Assembly (NCBI GenBank): GCA_035499555.1
Contig: DATJYO010000055.1
Coordinates: forward strand, 186,001 to 250,000
Length of the DNA: 64,000 bases
Direction: 5' to 3'
From: Bog-159 sp035499555
GTDB lineage: Bacteria > Acidobacteriota > Terriglobia > Bryobacterales > Bryobacteraceae
Under the pieces are notes generated by a model. The model had not been told where the DNA came from. It was given only the letters and a program-made list of their open reading frames with translations, and made no database searches. The position numbers were made by a program, and so were the translations under genes. Of this stretch, positions 7,976 to 15,437 are shown one piece after another. Position 1 is the stretch's first letter; every line of letters begins with the position of its first letter.

Positions 7976-10486
7976 GTGGCGGGCCTGAAACTCCATTTGA
8001 TCTGGTTGGGTGTGCTGCTGGGGATGGCGGCAGCCGCCGGGCCGCGCACTGAAACAGCATCGTTCATCTCCATCGACTACCCCGCCGATGGCACGGTCTT
8101 TCCGCCCGACTTCGCGCCCCCTACGTTCCTCTGGCGGGATGCCAACCCGCGCGCGACCCGCTGGGTGATCGAGGTGGGCCGCTTGCGGGTGACGTCGGAC
8201 GGGCCGCGCTTGCAGGTAGGCGAGACCGATCCGCGATGCGTGGGCGCGGTACCTCCCACGCTGACCCCGGAACAAGCCGCCGCGCATGCCTGGAAACCTG
8301 ACCGCAAGATCTGGACGGCAATCCAGGGCCATACCACGGTCACCATCACCGGATTCGCGGAACCAGGTTACCGTCCGGTCTCGCATGCCAGCATTGCCGT
8401 CGAGATCTCCCGCGACCCGGTGGGCGCGCCCATCTTCTATCGCGACGTGCCGCTCATCCCCACTTCGACTGAGAAGGGAGTTATCAAGCCCCTGCCGAGC
8501 TTCGCGATCGGCCTGATCGGGTGGCGTCTGCGCAATGTCAGCGAAGATCGCAGCCGCTTGCTCATGGACGGCCTGCCGACCTGCGCCAACTGCCATTCCT
8601 TTTCGCGGGACGGAAAGACGCTGGGCCTCGACGTGGATGGACCGCAGAATGACAAAGGCCTGTACGCCTTGGTTCCGGTGGGCAAGCGGATGTCCATCCG
8701 CAACGAAGACGTGATCCGCTGGAGCACATTCCGCGGCGACGCACCGGTGAAGACTGACGGTCCAACGGCCAAGCGCTTCGGCTTCATGTCGCAGGTCTCG
8801 CCCGACGGCCAGTACGTGGTTACCACGATCGAGGATCCCCGCGCGCGCGGCATCGAGCACGTCAACGGCATGGCACGGGGCCTCGCCGACCGTTTCTTCA
8901 ACGCCGGCTATCAGGATTACACTTTCGGACAGGTCTTCTATCCCACGCGCGGCATCCTGGCCTGGTACAGCCGCGCCGCCCGCCAGTTGCAGCCCTTGCC
9001 CGGCGCGGACGATCCGCGCTATGTGCAGACCAACGCCGTCTGGAGCCCGGATGCCCGGTACCTTGTGTTCGCGCGCGCGGAGGCGCGCGATCCGTATCCG
9101 CCGGGAGAGAAGACCGCCCGGTACGCCAACGATCCGAACGAAACCCAGATCCAGTACGACCTCTACCGCATTCCCTTCAACGATGGCGCGGGCGGCCGCG
9201 CGGAACCTGTCGCGGGCGCCTCCCGGAATGGCATGAGCAACAATTTTCCAAAGGTCTCGCCGGATGGGAAATGGATCGTCTTCGTCCAATGCCGCAACGG
9301 CCTGCTGATGCGGCCCGATAGCCATTTGTATATTGTGCCGGCGGCGGGAGGCGCCGCCCGGCGCCTGAAATGCAATACTTCGCGGATGAATTCCTGGCAT
9401 AGTTTCTCACCCAACGGCCGCTGGCTGGTCTTCTCATCCAAGGCGCGCTCGCCATACACGCAGATGTACCTCACCCACATCGACGAGCGCGGCGACGACA
9501 GCCCGGCCATTCTGATCGAAAACGCCACGGCCGCCAACCGCGCCGTCAACATTCCGGAATTCGTAAACATTCCGCCGGACGGCATCGGCCAGATCGATGC
9601 ACCGGCCACTGAGTTCTACCGGCTCTTTGACGTGGCTTCTGAACTGGGCGACAAGAAAGATTATGAGGCAGCCATCCGGGCCTGGAACCAGGCGCTCGAG
9701 CTCAATCCCGGCGATGCCAAAGCGCTGAGCAACCTGGGCGTGGTGCTGGCTACCGTGGGCCGTACCAGCGAGGCCATCGCGCAGTACCGTAAGGCGGTGG
9801 CTTCCGAGTCGGACTATCCGGACGGCTACACCAATCTGGGCATCGCGCTGGCGCGCGAGGGCCGGCTCGACGAGGCCATACCAAACCTGCGGAAGGCCGT
9901 GCAACTGAGCCCTTGGGATGCCAAAGTGCACAGCAACCTGGGAACCGCTCTAGCCGAAAGCGGAGTCGCCGGGGAAGCCATGGCGGAGTGCGAGAAGGCG
10001 GTCCAAATCGCTCCGAATGACGCCGACGCTCACGCCGATCTGGGTCTGGCGCTGGCCAAGGCGGGCCGGCTGGATGAAGCCATCGCGCATTTCGAGCGGG
10101 CGGCAGCCATCGATCCGGATAACGGTGAGATTCACGCGAACCTGGCCGGCGCTCTGTTGGAGAAGGGCCGGCTGGAAGACGCCGTTCCACACTTCGAAAA
10201 GGCCCTGGCAGCCCAGCCGGACTCGCCCGAACTGCACTACTATCTGGGCCGCCTGCTGGCGACCCTCGGCCGGTTCGCGGAAGCCCTTCCGCACCTGGAG
10301 CGGGCCGCCGCCGGCGGAGACCCGGCAATCGCGGGAACGCTGGCCGCGGTCTACGCGCAAGTCGGCAGATTGAACGATGCGCTCACCACCGCGCGCAACG
10401 CTCTGCGCCTCGCCAGGGAACGCAACCAGGCCGATCTGGTCCGCGCGCTGACGGACAGCATCGCCAAATACCAAGCCGCGCGCTAG
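7976..10486 (+). CDS. PD40/TolB-like propeller protein with CxxCH motif and C-terminal TPR array (copy 1)
   Basis: An 836-residue exported protein (hydrophobic N terminus to about residue 22). An N-terminal beta domain rich in Pro (FPPDFAPPTFLW) is followed by a CANCH motif (Cys203, Cys206, His207) that fits covalent c-type haem attachment, then PD40/WD40-like propeller blades (VSPDG repeats), then seven or so TPR units (about 545-836). A close paralogue with the same order lies at 39795-42185 on the other strand. A periplasmic haem-bearing scaffold is plausible, but haem binding is inferred from the motif only; a lone CxxCH can occur by chance, yet conservation in both copies argues for function. 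Start is GTG with TACAAT ten bases upstream and no real Shine-Dalgarno. Confidence 0.85.
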   Translation: MAGLKLHLIWLGVLLGMAAAAGPRTETASFISIDYPADGTVFPPDFAPPTFLWRDANPRATRWVIEVGRLRVTSDGPRLQVGETDPRCVGAVPPTLTPEQAAAHAWKPDRKIWTAIQGHTTVTITGFAEPGYRPVSHASIAVEISRDPVGAPIFYRDVPLIPTSTEKGVIKPLPSFAIGLIGWRLRNVSEDRSRLLMDGLPTCANCHSFSRDGKTLGLDVDGPQNDKGLYALVPVGKRMSIRNEDVIRWSTFRGDAPVKTDGPTAKRFGFMSQVSPDGQYVVTTIEDPRARGIEHVNGMARGLADRFFNAGYQDYTFGQVFYPTRGILAWYSRAARQLQPLPGADDPRYVQTNAVWSPDARYLVFARAEARDPYPPGEKTARYANDPNETQIQYDLYRIPFNDGAGGRAEPVAGASRNGMSNNFPKVSPDGKWIVFVQCRNGLLMRPDSHLYIVPAAGGAARRLKCNTSRMNSWHSFSPNGRWLVFSSKARSPYTQMYLTHIDERGDDSPAILIENATAANRAVNIPEFVNIPPDGIGQIDAPATEFYRLFDVASELGDKKDYEAAIRAWNQALELNPGDAKALSNLGVVLATVGRTSEAIAQYRKAVASESDYPDGYTNLGIALAREGRLDEAIPNLRKAVQLSPWDAKVHSNLGTALAESGVAGEAMAECEKAVQIAPNDADAHADLGLALAKAGRLDEAIAHFERAAAIDPDNGEIHANLAGALLEKGRLEDAVPHFEKALAAQPDSPELHYYLGRLLATLGRFAEALPHLERAAAGGDPAIAGTLAAVYAQVGRLNDALTTARNALRLARERNQADLVRALTDSIAKYQAAR

Positions 10487-10519
10487 AGAGATGTTTTCAG
10501 ACATTCGAATCCGGGTGTT

Positions 10520-12259
10520 ATGCTGAGTGGCTTGTTGCAGCGTCTCATCATAGCGGGCGTTCTGGCGTGTGTCGCCGCCGCGGGCGGCGACCTGACCGAC
10601 CGGTTTCACCTGACGCTCAATCGCGTCGAAACCGGCGGACCGCCGCGCTACACCGAAGCCCTGGTGCTGGCGGATGTGATCCCACAACCGACGCGCCGTT
10701 TTACCGAATACAGCGGCGACGTCTCCGGACGGTACATCGGCGCCCTCTCGTCGGCCATGGCCGGAGCGGACCCGGATGTGCCGCCGCTGGCGCACCTGCT
10801 CGCCTCGATCCTCGACCTGCAAAAGCCGGGCGGCTACTTCGGCCGCGCCTTTGGACCCGAGATTGGCCACGGCGAGATGGCCCTGCTGTGGGGCAATGGC
10901 CGCCTGCTGATCGGCATGCTGGAATATTACCAGCGGCACCCTTCGCCCCAGGTGCTCGCCTCCGCGCTGCGGTTGGGAGATTTTCTGGTGAGCATCGCGC
11001 CCCGCATGAATCGCGATGACCTGCAACAGCGCGTGGACCAGGGCGATTTCGCGGCTGCCTACATCTGCTGGACGCAGACCATCGAGGGTCTGGTGGAACT
11101 ATCGCGCGCGTCCGGCGATAGCCGCTACCTGGATCTGGCGCGCCGGATCGCCCCCCGCATACACCGCATCCCCGGCCAGCACGGGCACGGTTTTCTCACC
11201 AGCCTCCGCGGCCTGGTGGCGCTCTACCAGGCTACCGGCGATCGAAGCTATCTGGACCAGGCCATCCGCGAATGGCGCGGCGTCATGGATTCCGGCAACC
11301 TGTTGACGCAGGGCGCTGTGCCGGAAGCCTTCGCGCCCAACATCCGCCGCACTGAGGGTTGTACGGAGGCCGACTGGCTCCGGCTCAGCCTGGCGCTGTG
11401 GCGGATCACGCATGGCCTGGAATTTCTGGCACAGGCGGAATTGACGCTTTTCAACGAATACGCGATGAACCAGTTCGCCACGGGTGACTATGGCAGCCGC
11501 GTAATTGCGGATACCGGCATCTCCACCGGCCAGGACGCGGACGGCGCGGGCGCCGCGCGCTGCTGGTGGTGCTGCACGCTCCACGGGCTGCGCGCGTACA
11601 AGGATATCTTCGACTCGGTGTTTCGCGCCGATGGCGACGATCTATGGTATGACCTGCCTGTAGACGGCCGGGCACGGGCCGGCAGTTTTGCTGTAACGGC
11701 CGAATCCGCCCTGCAAAACCGGGGCACCATCACGATACGGGTCACCGCCACGGACGCCCGCCGCCACACCCTCTCTATTCGTGTGCCGGCGTGGGCCGAG
11801 CGGCTGTCGATCTCGGTTGACGGAATCGACGACCGTTCGCCCGCCGCAGCTTCGTACCGGAGGCTACGGCGGATATGGAAGGGCGGCGATACGGTGGAGA
11901 TCCACTATTCCATGCGGACGCGATGCGTCCCGGTCGCGAAGACCGGCCGTTTCGCCTTTTTCCACGGACCCTGGCTGCTGGCCGCCGACGAGACGGCTTC
12001 GCCGTTCTTCTGGGATGAACCTGACGGGCACAACCGCCTCCGGGTGGACGTGGGGCCGGATTCCTCCGTCCATCTCGAGCGGGCTATTCTGCCGGCCGGG
12101 CATTTCGGCGTCCCCGCAGCCCATTTTCGCGTCAGCTATCTCCCCGAAGGCTACCCCATGCTTCCGCAGACCGTGGTGCTGCGCCCGGTCGCCGAACAGA
12201 CCGGGACACCCAGTACGGCGTGGTATTTTCTGTTCGAACTGGAAGAGAAGAATCGCTGA
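10520..12259 (+). CDS. Glycoside hydrolase, GH127-like (beta-L-arabinofuranosidase type), exported
   Basis: A 579-residue protein with a signal peptide (about 1-22) and an (alpha/alpha)-barrel followed by beta-sandwich regions. The zinc-cysteine motif of GH127 enzymes is complete: Glu279 and Cys281 in EGC, and Cys351-Cys352 in the CCTLHG motif, the first of the pair being the nucleophile in characterised beta-L-arabinofuranosidases. The expected role is removal of terminal arabinofuranose from plant polymers such as arabinoxylan side chains or hydroxyproline-linked arabinan. Related families GH146 share this chemistry. It follows the PD40-TPR gene by 33 bases and could be cotranscribed. No Shine-Dalgarno is visible. 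Confidence 0.82.
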   Translation: MLSGLLQRLIIAGVLACVAAAGGDLTDRFHLTLNRVETGGPPRYTEALVLADVIPQPTRRFTEYSGDVSGRYIGALSSAMAGADPDVPPLAHLLASILDLQKPGGYFGRAFGPEIGHGEMALLWGNGRLLIGMLEYYQRHPSPQVLASALRLGDFLVSIAPRMNRDDLQQRVDQGDFAAAYICWTQTIEGLVELSRASGDSRYLDLARRIAPRIHRIPGQHGHGFLTSLRGLVALYQATGDRSYLDQAIREWRGVMDSGNLLTQGAVPEAFAPNIRRTEGCTEADWLRLSLALWRITHGLEFLAQAELTLFNEYAMNQFATGDYGSRVIADTGISTGQDADGAGAARCWWCCTLHGLRAYKDIFDSVFRADGDDLWYDLPVDGRARAGSFAVTAESALQNRGTITIRVTATDARRHTLSIRVPAWAERLSISVDGIDDRSPAAASYRRLRRIWKGGDTVEIHYSMRTRCVPVAKTGRFAFFHGPWLLAADETASPFFWDEPDGHNRLRVDVGPDSSVHLERAILPAGHFGVPAAHFRVSYLPEGYPMLPQTVVLRPVAEQTGTPSTAWYFLFELEEKNR

Positions 12260-12269
12260 GGATTGAACG

Positions 12270-12358
12270 TGGTAGCGGGGATGGGACTTGAACCCATACG
12301 GCCCTTGCGGGCCAGCGGATTTTAAGTCCGCTATGTCTGCCAATTTCATCACCCCGCC
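12270..12358 (-). tRNA. tRNA-Leu (anticodon UAA)
   Basis: Read on the minus strand, the sequence folds as a class II tRNA: acceptor GGCGGGG with CCCCGCU (G1-U72 wobble), D-arm AUG...CAU, anticodon stem GCGGA/UCCGC with loop CUUAAAA giving anticodon UAA, a long variable arm GGCCC-GCAA-GGGCC, T-arm AUGGG-UUCAAGU-CCCAU, discriminator A and an encoded CCA. The long variable arm and anticodon identify leucine. A TACACT hexamer on the minus strand at 12381-12376 is a plausible -10. Confidence 0.96.
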
Positions 12359-12413
12359 ACGGGGCCATCGACACCAGTGTAGCGGATGCAGAGGCTCGCG
12401 GGACACGTCCTGT

Positions 12414-12462
12414 CCTTGAATTCAAGGTCGCCGTGCGCTATCTTGTGTTTTCCATAGGAAAA
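12414..12462. promoter_or_regulatory. Two perfect palindromes between tRNA-Leu and hppA
   Basis: CCTTGAATTCAAGG (12414-12427) is a perfect 14-base palindrome. TTTTCC-ATA-GGAAAA (12448-12462) is a perfect six-base inverted repeat with a three-base centre. Both lie in the 184-base region shared by the divergent tRNA-Leu and hppA and are candidates for protein-binding operators. The regulator is unknown. Confidence 0.5.
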
Positions 12463-12498
12463 GGGCTGAGTTAAACACCCTGATATCCTATTTGGGGT

Positions 12499-12519
12499 AG
12501 ACCCCTTCCCCAGGGGTCT
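12499..12519 (+). promoter_or_regulatory. Stable 5'-leader hairpin of hppA
   Basis: AGACCCCT (12499-12506) pairs perfectly with AGGGGTCT (12512-12519) around a five-base loop, ending nine bases before the Shine-Dalgarno AGGAGG (12529-12534). A competing hairpin GGGGT-AG-ACCCC (12494-12505) shares the left arm, so two mutually exclusive structures are possible. No U tract follows, which argues against a simple intrinsic terminator. Confidence 0.5.
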
Positions 12520-12542
12520 TGCCCATCCAGGAGGTTTTCTTC

Positions 12543-14975
12543 GTGCAATCACATTCGCCGGTATACCGCGCATTCCGCGCGCTTTCCCCCGTGCTCTGGA
12601 TGTTTCTGGCGGGCGTCCCGCTGTTGGCGCAGGCCGAAGGCGGCGAAGCCAATCTGGACCTGCCCAACCTGGACAGCGCCACGTTTCTGGGTGGCATCGG
12701 CGGACGCAACCTGCTGATGTTCGGGCTCGTGTTTTGCGTGCTGGGCATGATCTTCGGATTGATTATTTACAATCGCCTGAAGCACATGGCCGTACACAAG
12801 TCCATGCTGGAAGTTTCCGAGCTCATCTACGAAACCTGCAAAACCTACCTGGCGACGCAGGGTAAATTCCTGATCCTGCTGGAGTGCTTTATCGGCGTCA
12901 TCATCGTGTTCTACTTCGGCCTGCTCCAGGGTATGGCGGCTTACAAGGTCGGGGTCATCCTGCTGTTCAGCGTGATCGGCATCAGCGGCAGTTACTCGGT
13001 GGCGGCTTTCGGCATGCGCGTGAATACCTTCGCCAATTCGCGGGCGGCCTTCGCCAGCCTGCGCGGCAAGGCCTACCCCTGCTACGACATCCCGTTGCAG
13101 GCCGGCATGAGCATCGGCATGCTGCTGATCTCGGTCGAGCTGATCATGATGCTGATCATCCTGCTGTTCATTCCGCATGACCTGGCCGGCCCGTGCTTCA
13201 TCGGTTTCGCTATCGGTGAATCGCTGGGCGCGGCGGCATTGCGCGTGGCGGGCGGCATCTTTACCAAAATCGCCGATATCGGCGCGGACCTGATGAAGAT
13301 CGTTTTCAAAATCAAGGAAGACGACGTGCGTAACCCCGGCGTGATCGCCGACTGCACGGGCGACAACGCCGGCGATTCGGTGGGACCCTCGGCAGACGGA
13401 TTCGAGACCTACGGCGTTACGGGCGTCGCCTTGATCACGTTTATCCTTTTGGCTGTCAAACAGCCCGAGATTCAGGTGCGGTTGCTGGTGTGGATTTTCG
13501 TCATGCGCGTGATGATGATCATTTCGTCGGCGGCCAGCTACTTCATCAACCACTTCGTGGCCAAGGCCAAATACGCGGATCGGGAGAAGATGAACTTCGA
13601 GGCGCCGCTGACCTCGCTGGTCTGGCTGACATCGCTCATCTCCGTGGGCCTCACCTACCTGGTGAGCTACTTCGTTATTCCCGATCTGAACGGCGACACC
13701 AGCCTGTGGTGGAAGCTCTCCACCGTGATCACTTGCGGCACCTTGGCGGGGGCCATCATTCCCGAGGGCGTGAAAGTCTTCACCTCCACGCAATCGCGGC
13801 ACGTGCGCGAAATCGTCACCTCGGCGCGCGAGGGCGGCGCGTCGCTCACGATTCTGTCGGGCTTCGTCGCCGGCAACTTCAGTGCCTACTGGCTGGGCTT
13901 CGCCATCCTCGGCTTGATGAGCGCCGCCTACGGGGTCAGCACCCTGGGATTGGGAGCATTAATGATGGCGCCGGCCGTGTTTGCGTTCGGCCTGGTGGCT
14001 TTCGGCTTCCTCGGCATGGGACCGGTCACCATCGCGGTGGACAGCTACGGCCCGGTGACCGACAATGCGCAATCGGTCTTCGAGCTTTCCACCATCGAGA
14101 CGCTGCCGGGCATCGAGGCGGAGATCCAGCGGGATTTCGGGTTCAAACCCAACTTCGAGAAGGGCAAGGACAACCTGGAGGAGAACGACGGCGCCGGCAA
14201 CACTTTCAAAGCCACCTCCAAGCCCGTGCTCATCGGGACCGCGGTGGTCGGCGCCACCACTATGATCTTCTCCATCATCGTGGCCCTCACCAACGGACTG
14301 AAGCCGGAACTGGTGCACAACATCTCGATTCTGTATCCGCCGTTCCTGCTGGGCCTGATCACCGGCGGCGCCGTGATCTATTGGTTCACCGGCGCTTCCA
14401 CCCAAGCGGTTTCGACCGGCGCCTATCGCGCGGTGGAGTTCATCAAGCAGCATATCAAGCTGGAAAGCGCCGAGAAGGCTTCGGTGACGGACTCCAAGCG
14501 CGTGGTAGCCATTTGCACCCAGTACGCCCAGAAGGGCATGCTGAACATCTTTATCGCCGTCTTCTTCGCCACCCTGGCTTTCGCCTTCTTCGAACCGTTC
14601 TACTTCATCGGCTACCTGATCTCGATCGCCATCTTCGGATTGTTCCAGGCGATCTTCATGGCTAATGCGGGCGGCGCCTGGGACAACGCCAAGAAAGTGG
14701 TGGAGACCGAGTTGAAGGCCAAGGGCACCGAATTGCACGCGGCCACGGTGGTGGGCGACACGGTGGGTGATCCGTTCAAGGACACCAGTTCGGTGGCGCT
14801 GAACCCGATCATCAAATTCACCACGCTGTTCGGGCTGCTGGCAGTGGAACTCGCCGTATCGCTGAACAACAAGCAGGGCAATGCGCTTTCCACGGTGCTG
14901 GGCGTGATCTTCCTGCTGGTGTCGGTAACGTTCGTATATCGCAGCTTCTACGGCATGCGTATCGAGTCCAAGTGA
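12543..14975 (+). CDS. hppA: Membrane-bound pyrophosphatase, K+-independent H+-pumping type
   Basis: An 810-residue polytopic inner-membrane protein that couples hydrolysis of pyrophosphate to ion pumping. The catalytic loop DDVRNPGVIAD-CTGDNAGD (about 260-281) and the DSYGPVTDN loop bind Mg-pyrophosphate. Lys556 in GNTFKATSK occupies the position where K+-independent enzymes have Lys and K+-dependent ones Ala, so proton pumping without K+ is predicted. The loop between DNAQSVFEL and GNTFKA is longer than in the commonest enzymes and highly charged. The N terminus (about 30 residues) looks like an extra signal or transmembrane segment. GTG 12543 is chosen because AGGAGG lies eight bases upstream. 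The stop overlaps the start of the next gene. Confidence 0.95.
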   Translation: MQSHSPVYRAFRALSPVLWMFLAGVPLLAQAEGGEANLDLPNLDSATFLGGIGGRNLLMFGLVFCVLGMIFGLIIYNRLKHMAVHKSMLEVSELIYETCKTYLATQGKFLILLECFIGVIIVFYFGLLQGMAAYKVGVILLFSVIGISGSYSVAAFGMRVNTFANSRAAFASLRGKAYPCYDIPLQAGMSIGMLLISVELIMMLIILLFIPHDLAGPCFIGFAIGESLGAAALRVAGGIFTKIADIGADLMKIVFKIKEDDVRNPGVIADCTGDNAGDSVGPSADGFETYGVTGVALITFILLAVKQPEIQVRLLVWIFVMRVMMIISSAASYFINHFVAKAKYADREKMNFEAPLTSLVWLTSLISVGLTYLVSYFVIPDLNGDTSLWWKLSTVITCGTLAGAIIPEGVKVFTSTQSRHVREIVTSAREGGASLTILSGFVAGNFSAYWLGFAILGLMSAAYGVSTLGLGALMMAPAVFAFGLVAFGFLGMGPVTIAVDSYGPVTDNAQSVFELSTIETLPGIEAEIQRDFGFKPNFEKGKDNLEENDGAGNTFKATSKPVLIGTAVVGATTMIFSIIVALTNGLKPELVHNISILYPPFLLGLITGGAVIYWFTGASTQAVSTGAYRAVEFIKQHIKLESAEKASVTDSKRVVAICTQYAQKGMLNIFIAVFFATLAFAFFEPFYFIGYLISIAIFGLFQAIFMANAGGAWDNAKKVVETELKAKGTELHAATVVGDTVGDPFKDTSSVALNPIIKFTTLFGLLAVELAVSLNNKQGNALSTVLGVIFLLVSVTFVYRSFYGMRIESK

Positions 14976-15406
14976 AGATTGTTCTGGCGTTGCTGGCCTG
15001 CGGTCTGGCGCTTCGGGCGCAGCCGTGGGAGGTCCTGAAAGGTCTGAACCCGGGCGAGAAGATCAAGGTAAGGGCGGCCGGCGGCGAGGAGTATCATGGT
15101 GTATTCCGGGCTGTTTCGGACCGCGGCATCTCGCTGGACACGCACCAGGGCCCACTAGAGATTGAACGGGCCCGGATCAGGCGCGTACAGGTACGCTCCG
15201 GCGCCCGGCGGGTGCGGAATCTGCTTATCGGCGCCGCCATCGGCGTGGGGCTGGGGGTCCTGGTCGATCAAACCGTGGGCACCTATTTCCGCAACGAAAC
15301 GGGAGAACGTTATCGCGCGCTCACGTACATCGCGCCTATTGCCCTGTTCGGCGGCATCGCCGCCGCCGTGCCGGCTTATCGCACGATCTACCGGAACCAC
15401 GTCTGA
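14972..15406 (+). CDS. Hypothetical exported/membrane protein with Sm-like N-terminal region
   Basis: A 144-residue protein that starts with GTG overlapping the hppA stop codon by four bases (GTGA), so its translation is probably coupled to hppA. It has a signal peptide (MKIVLALLACGLALRAQ), a small beta-rich segment (about 25-68; GEKIKVRAAGGEEYHGVF resembles an LSm-like fold), then two hydrophobic helices (about 83-98 and 118-135). I do not recognise a named family. Proteins of this layout are frequent in Acidobacteriota and their function is unknown; the coupling suggests an envelope role connected with the pyrophosphatase, but that is inference. Confidence 0.75.
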   Translation: MKIVLALLACGLALRAQPWEVLKGLNPGEKIKVRAAGGEEYHGVFRAVSDRGISLDTHQGPLEIERARIRRVQVRSGARRVRNLLIGAAIGVGLGVLVDQTVGTYFRNETGERYRALTYIAPIALFGGIAAAVPAYRTIYRNHV

Positions 15407-15437
15407 TCGCAATGCGTCGGTAGAGCGTGGATGACTT

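Noticed and set aside
7460..9400. Long open frame on the minus strand (about 646 codons) opposite the SLH and PD40 genes
   Set aside because: It lies antisense to two well-supported genes; its composition (Ala, Arg, Gly, His-rich) is that of mirrored codons in GC-rich DNA and no domain is visible.
12499..12519. hppA leader hairpin as an intrinsic terminator
   Set aside because: No U tract follows and a strong Shine-Dalgarno with start codon comes right after, so a regulatory or structural role is more likely.
12549..13802. Minus-strand frame opposite hppA
   Set aside because: His/Asp-rich mirror of a transmembrane protein, which is a common artefact.
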